From: CBDDRG01 sp051306415
GTDB taxonomy: Bacteria; Pseudomonadota; Gammaproteobacteria; Pseudomonadales; Porticoccaceae
Assembly: GCA_051306415.1 (NCBI GenBank)
Contig: JBPPNE010000354.1
Coordinates: 1 to 7,682 of the forward strand
Direction of reading: 5' to 3'
Length of the DNA: 7,682 nucleotides
Part shown: positions 5,254 through 7,682 of the stretch, piece after piece
Layout of the letters: each line of letters starts with the position of its first letter
How positions within the stretch are numbered: the stretch's first letter is position 1
Made by a program: the position numbers and the translations under genes
The notes under the pieces: model-generated
What the model was told of the DNA's origin: nothing
Databases searched by the model: none
Seen by the model: only the letters and a program-made list of their open reading frames with translations

Positions 5254-5653
5254 TCACACGGTCGGCTACCGCTTGGTTGAGCGTCTCGCCGCGCAGTGTG
5301 GTCTTCCATGTGCGCTTCATGTCATGCCTGAGAAGCAAGCTTAGGTGCATGCGCCATATCAGCGTCAAGCGCAAGTCAGACGACGGGCTATTGCGCGCTC
5401 GCGTCCGGTCGCCGCGCAGTGCGTCCGCCACGGCCTCGCAAGCGACCGGCAGTAGCTCAGGCGGGGGCTGCACGCATTTTTCCACCAGTGCAATCAGGTG
5501 GCTCTTGTCGCCGTCCGCGTGCCAGAACCTGATTGCATTGCACCACAGGGCGGCAGGGTGGTCCCCGAAGTTCAAGTTCATGCCGCATGCGAGCCATTGC
5601 CGATGGCTGGCGGCTTGCAGCCGTTTCTCCCACTCCGGCTGTTTTAAAATCAT
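5204..5653 (-). CDS. Hypothetical protein, 149 aa, coupled to the integrase
   Basis: The ATG at 5653 overlaps the integrase stop (ATGA), with AGGG about nine bases upstream. The protein looks soluble and mostly helical: EWEKRLQAASHRQWLACGM near the start, a tryptophan-rich WCNAIRFWHADGDKSHLIALVEKC segment (37-60), and a basic C-terminal half. No signal peptide or membrane segment is seen, and I recognise no catalytic motif. Being cotranscribed with the integrase, it could act in integration control or be satellite cargo. This is a guess from position. The end may be frameshifted, because coding-like sequence continues in the +1 frame past the stop. Confidence 0.75.
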   Translation of the reverse strand: MILKQPEWEKRLQAASHRQWLACGMNLNFGDHPAALWCNAIRFWHADGDKSHLIALVEKCVQPPPELLPVACEAVADALRGDRTRARNSPSSDLRLTLIWRMHLSLLLRHDMKRTWKTTLRGETLNQAVADRVNADWRAGGSQWYAPLQ

Positions 5654-6879
5654 AAGCGCACCCTAATCGGCACCACGGCGCCAGCAGGCGCGCCATGCCG
5701 GCAGAATCGCGCCCAGTCATCCATCAGTAGCCGTCGCTTGTCTATCAGCTCGCTACGGGCATAGGCGGCCCGGGTGGCGTCGCTGTTGACGTGCGCCAGC
5801 GCAAGCTCTACCACCTCTTCAGGGTAGGACGTGAACTCTTGCGCCCAGGTGCGGAAGGTCGCCCGGAAGCCGTGCGGCACCGCGTCCACCACCATGCGGC
5901 GACAGACGGCGCTAACGGTCATGTCCGAAAGCTGGCCGCCTCGGCTCGACGTAAACACAAAAGGCGAACCCGCAAGGCGCGGGACACAGTCCAGCACGGC
6001 CAGCGCGTCAGCGGTGAGCGGCACCCGGTGCGCCTTACCGCCTTTCATCCTTTCGGCTGGAATTGTCCACAGCGCCTTGTCTGTCTCAATTTCGGCCCAG
6101 GTGGCACCGCGCACCTCACCCGATCGCGCGGCGGTCAGGACAGCAAACTCCAGCGCCCGGGCCCCCATGCCTTCCATGGCGCGCAGGCAGGCCATGAACG
6201 CCGGCATATCGGCCACGGGCAGCGCACGAAGGTGCGTCACTGGCGACACCTTGGCTTGTGCGGCAAATGAAAGCGCCAAGTTGCCCTTCCAGCGGGCCGG
6301 GTTATCGCCTGAGCGCAAACCTTTAACGCCCGCCAGGTCGAGAATGCCTTCAATATGCAGCCGCACCCGGCCGGCGGTTTCGTTTTTGGTCTCCCAGATC
6401 GGACGTAGCACGCGCTCGACGTGCGCCCGGCTGATATCGCCGACCACAAGACCGCCGATCTCGGGAATGGCGTATTTTGCCAACTGAGTTTCAAGCTTCT
6501 GGCGCTGCTTGGCGGTCTTGAATTCGCGGGCCTTCTTGTTGACGTACTCTTTCGCCAGCTCGGCGAAGGTCACGGCCTTGGCTTGGTCCGCCAGCAGTGC
6601 GGACTTGGCGGCCTTGCGCGCCGCGACAGGATCAATACCGTGCCAGATCGACTCCCGCACCTCTCGCGCTCGCTGGCGCGCTTGGGACAGGGTCACTCCA
6701 GGGTAGCCACCCAGGCCGACGTCACGTCGCTTGTCGCCCGTGGTGACTCTGAGCACCCATGATCGCGCGCCGGACTCGCCCACGCTCAGCAGCAGGCCAG
6801 GCACGCCACCGACTGAATGCTTACCGGCACCCAGTCGCCTGACAACGGCGTCGGATAGCTCAATTGCAATTTTTGGCAC
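5650..6879 (-). CDS. int: P4-type tyrosine integrase (DUF4102 N-terminus), 409 aa
   Basis: This enzyme integrates and excises the element by site-specific recombination at the tRNA-Arg 3' end. I chose the GTG at 6879 because GGGAGG lies eight bases upstream and the family-typical N-terminus (PKIAIELSDAVVRRL) follows directly. The upstream TTG at 6981 has no ribosome site. Domains: DUF4102 arm-binding N-terminus (about 1-85), core-binding SAM-like helices (about 100-190), and a catalytic domain (about 215-395). The catalytic set is complete in 409-aa numbering: R252 (TAARSGEVR), K279 (MKGGKAHRVPL), H336 and R339 (HGFR), H363 (LAHV) and nucleophile Y373 (RAAYARS). Length is normal for the family. 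The gene points inward from attR and lies at the end away from the tRNA, which is less common than a tRNA-adjacent integrase. Confidence 0.95.
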   Translation of the reverse strand: MPKIAIELSDAVVRRLGAGKHSVGGVPGLLLSVGESGARSWVLRVTTGDKRRDVGLGGYPGVTLSQARQRAREVRESIWHGIDPVAARKAAKSALLADQAKAVTFAELAKEYVNKKAREFKTAKQRQKLETQLAKYAIPEIGGLVVGDISRAHVERVLRPIWETKNETAGRVRLHIEGILDLAGVKGLRSGDNPARWKGNLALSFAAQAKVSPVTHLRALPVADMPAFMACLRAMEGMGARALEFAVLTAARSGEVRGATWAEIETDKALWTIPAERMKGGKAHRVPLTADALAVLDCVPRLAGSPFVFTSSRGGQLSDMTVSAVCRRMVVDAVPHGFRATFRTWAQEFTSYPEEVVELALAHVNSDATRAAYARSELIDKRRLLMDDWARFCRHGAPAGAVVPIRVRL

Positions 6880-6887
6880 CGCTACAG

Positions 6888-6893
6888 CCTCCC
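6888..6893 (-). promoter_or_regulatory. Ribosome binding site that sets the integrase start
   Basis: GGGAGG on the - strand is followed by eight bases and then GTG at 6879. It is among the strongest Shine-Dalgarno sequences in the window and decides the GTG start over the TTG 102 bases upstream. Confidence 0.75.
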
Positions 6894-6948
6894 ACCTTGG
6901 TTTCCCACAAAGATAAAGCAATGGCAGGGTATCAAGTGGTGCGGCGTA

Positions 6949-7002
6949 AAACAAGGTAGTGCGGCAAAGCCTATGAAACAAGGGGTTTATTGTTGTTTAT
7001 TG
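6949..7002. repeat. Short direct repeats near attR, candidate integrase arm sites
   Basis: AAACAAGG occurs at 6949-6956 and 6976-6983, and GTGCGGC at 6939-6945 and 6959-6965. GTTTATTG occurs at 6985-6992 and 6995-7002, exactly 10 bases (one helical turn) apart. Similar bits (AAACAAT at 144-150, ACAAGG at 156-161) lie just inside attL. Integrases with a DUF4102 domain bind short arm repeats beside the core. This interval also holds the integrase leader, for which I find no convincing promoter hexamers. Confidence 0.35.
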
Positions 7003-7022
7003 GTGCTGGACGAAACGCTTAA

Positions 7023-7044
7023 AAGGTGCCTCTCCTGGGCACCA
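7023..7044 (-). terminator. Rho-independent-like terminator between metE and int, overlapping attR
   Basis: On the - strand, GGTGCC and GGCACC (7043-7025) form a 6-bp stem with a 7-base loop, followed directly by TTTT and then AA. It would stop metE transcripts 40-60 bases after the metE stop, before they enter the integrase gene. The stem is short and the T run is only four, so strength is uncertain. Much of the second arm and the T run lie outside the att core on the element side. Confidence 0.5.
7029..7044 (+). repeat. attR: imperfect copy of the tRNA-Arg 3' end
   Basis: CCTCTCCTGGGCACCA matches 116-131 at 15 of 16 positions, in the same orientation. The one difference (T7036 in place of G123) would break an acceptor-stem pair, which is allowed here because no tRNA is encoded at this end. 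It lies about 150 bases upstream of the integrase start and 38 bases from the metE stop, where the right boundary is expected. Confidence 0.85.
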
Positions 7045-7082
7045 GTTTCGATTCCGCGTTTCGCCAGCCACGCCATCAACCA

Positions 7083-7682
7083 TCAGGCTCCGTGCCGCTC
7101 GCGCAGCTCGCGCGCCGCCGCCACCATGGCGGCGAGCGCCGGCTTTACCTCCGCCCAGCCACGGGTTTTGAGGCCGCAATCGGGGTTGATCCACAGCCGC
7201 TCGGCGGGGATGTGATCCATCGCCTTCTCGATCAGCGCCACCATCTCGCCGCGCCCCGGCACGTTGGGGGAGTGGATGTCGTAGACGCCGGGGCCGATGT
7301 CGTTGGGGTAGGCGAAGTCTTCAAACGCCTGCAACAGCTTCATGTCCGAGCGCGAGGTCTCGATGGTAATCACATCCGCATCCATCGCGGCGATCCAGGC
7401 GATGATGTCGTTGAAGGTCGAATAGCACATGTGGGTGTGGATCTGGGTGTCGTCGGCAACGCCGGCGGCGGTGATGCGAAACGCCCGGATTGCCCAGCGC
7501 AGATAGCCATCGTGCTCGGCCTCGCGCAGCGGCAGGCCCTCGCGCAGCGCGGCCTCGTCGATCTGGATAATGCGGATACCGGCCTGCTCCAACTCCACCA
7601 CCTCGTCGCGCAATGCCAGCGCGAGCTGTAGCGCGGTGTCGGCGCGCGGCTGGTCGTCGCGCACGAAGGACCAGTTGAGCAT
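7083..7682 (-). CDS. metE: Cobalamin-independent methionine synthase, C-terminal 199 residues (cut by window edge)
   Basis: MetE transfers the methyl group of 5-methyltetrahydropteroyl-triglutamate to homocysteine, the last step of methionine synthesis, in the cytoplasm. The visible part is the C-terminal barrel. The zinc ligands are in place: His84 and Cys86 of THMC, Glu108 (TIETSRSD) and Cys169 (NPDCG). Their spacing (2, 22 and 61 residues) equals that of E. coli H641, C643, E665 and C726. IIQIDE (38-43) and DIHSPNVP (135-142) are also family signatures. The first visible methionine is internal; the gene begins outside the window. The stop is TGA at 7083-7085. This is chromosomal flank. Before insertion it would have ended about 38 bases from the tRNA-Arg gene, facing it. 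Confidence 0.97.
   Translation of the reverse strand: MLNWSFVRDDQPRADTALQLALALRDEVVELEQAGIRIIQIDEAALREGLPLREAEHDGYLRWAIRAFRITAAGVADDTQIHTHMCYSTFNDIIAWIAAMDADVITIETSRSDMKLLQAFEDFAYPNDIGPGVYDIHSPNVPGRGEMVALIEKAMDHIPAERLWINPDCGLKTRGWAEVKPALAAMVAAARELRERHGA

Larger units (their letters stand above)
116..7044. mobile_element. Integrated phage-satellite-like element (P4/PICI type), about 6.9 kb
   Basis: The element is bounded by the tRNA-Arg 3' end (attL, 116-131) and an imperfect copy of it (attR, 7029-7044). Inside, all genes are on the - strand: P4-type integrase, 149-aa unknown, alpA-like, 73-aa basic protein, primase-helicase, three small unknowns, a TerS-like HTH protein and an exported cysteine-rich protein. 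No virion structural, portal or large terminase gene is visible, so it cannot be a complete prophage. The set fits a satellite that integrates, replicates with its own primase-helicase and may redirect a helper's packaging through TerS. The element is smaller than the usual satellite size, so it may be minimal or partly decayed. It could alternatively be a remnant genomic island. The boundaries come from the repeat. The satellite identity is an inference from gene content. Confidence 0.8.

Noticed and set aside
5170..5271. Direct repeat GTCGGCTACCG (5170-5180 and 5261-5271)
   Set aside because: Two 11-base copies are 91 bases apart in overlapping coding frames. It could be chance or a small duplication, with no supporting structure.
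6880..6981. Longer integrase starting at TTG 6981
   Set aside because: No ribosome binding site precedes it, and the extra 34 residues are unlike the family N-terminus. GTG 6879 has GGGAGG at ideal spacing.
7029..7044. A second tRNA gene or tRNA fragment with function at the right end
   Set aside because: Only 16 bases match the tRNA 3' end. The bases before it do not resemble a T arm or anticodon arm.

Overview
The window is GC-rich DNA, most likely from a proteobacterium (a betaproteobacterium is my best guess). This rests on an intact tRNA-Arg(CCU), a typical MetE C-terminus, and AlpA, PriCT-2/DUF927 and P4-type integrase families. It holds a compact integrated element of about 6.9 kb between two chromosomal features. 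On the left is a tRNA-Arg(CCU) gene on the + strand (55-131) with its own -10 box. On the right is the 3' end of metE on the - strand (7083-7682).

The ends of the element can be read from the sequence. The last 16 bases of the tRNA gene (116-131) recur with one mismatch at 7029-7044, between the integrase and metE. The element therefore spans about 116-7044, and all of its genes are on the - strand. Reading from the right end, a first block holds a P4-type tyrosine integrase (start GTG at 6879), a 149-aa unknown protein coupled by ATGA overlap, and a possible 39-aa small ORF or frameshifted extension. A short control region (5057-5133) follows, with a candidate promoter and an inverted repeat.

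The second block is one tightly packed operon of overlapping genes: alpA-like regulator, a basic 73-aa protein, a 956-aa primase-helicase, three small unknown proteins (117, 100 and 66 aa), a phage terminase-small-subunit-like HTH protein (133 aa), and a small cysteine-rich exported protein (95 aa). No capsid, tail, portal or large terminase gene is visible. The set of integrase, AlpA, primase-helicase and lone TerS-like protein is what a phage satellite carries (P4-like, or a Gram-negative phage-inducible chromosomal island). Such an element replicates itself and borrows a helper phage's packaging.

The most striking signal is a pair of 90-bp arrays at 1641-1730 and 3507-3596. They are built from the 9-mer GGTGTAACA (ten perfect copies plus two degenerate ones) and are inverted copies of each other with identical repeat spacing. 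The 13-bp core of one copy is flipped relative to its flanks. Both arrays lie inside coding sequence: one forms the linker between the primase and helicase halves, the other lies in the next gene. The 9-mer resembles, from memory, the type I iteron bound by the phage P4 alpha protein, so a two-part replication origin embedded in genes is a testable idea. Other unexplained structure includes a 16-bp perfect hairpin at 1166-1209, two places where coding-like sequence continues in the +1 frame, and a metE-side terminator formed over the right attachment site.
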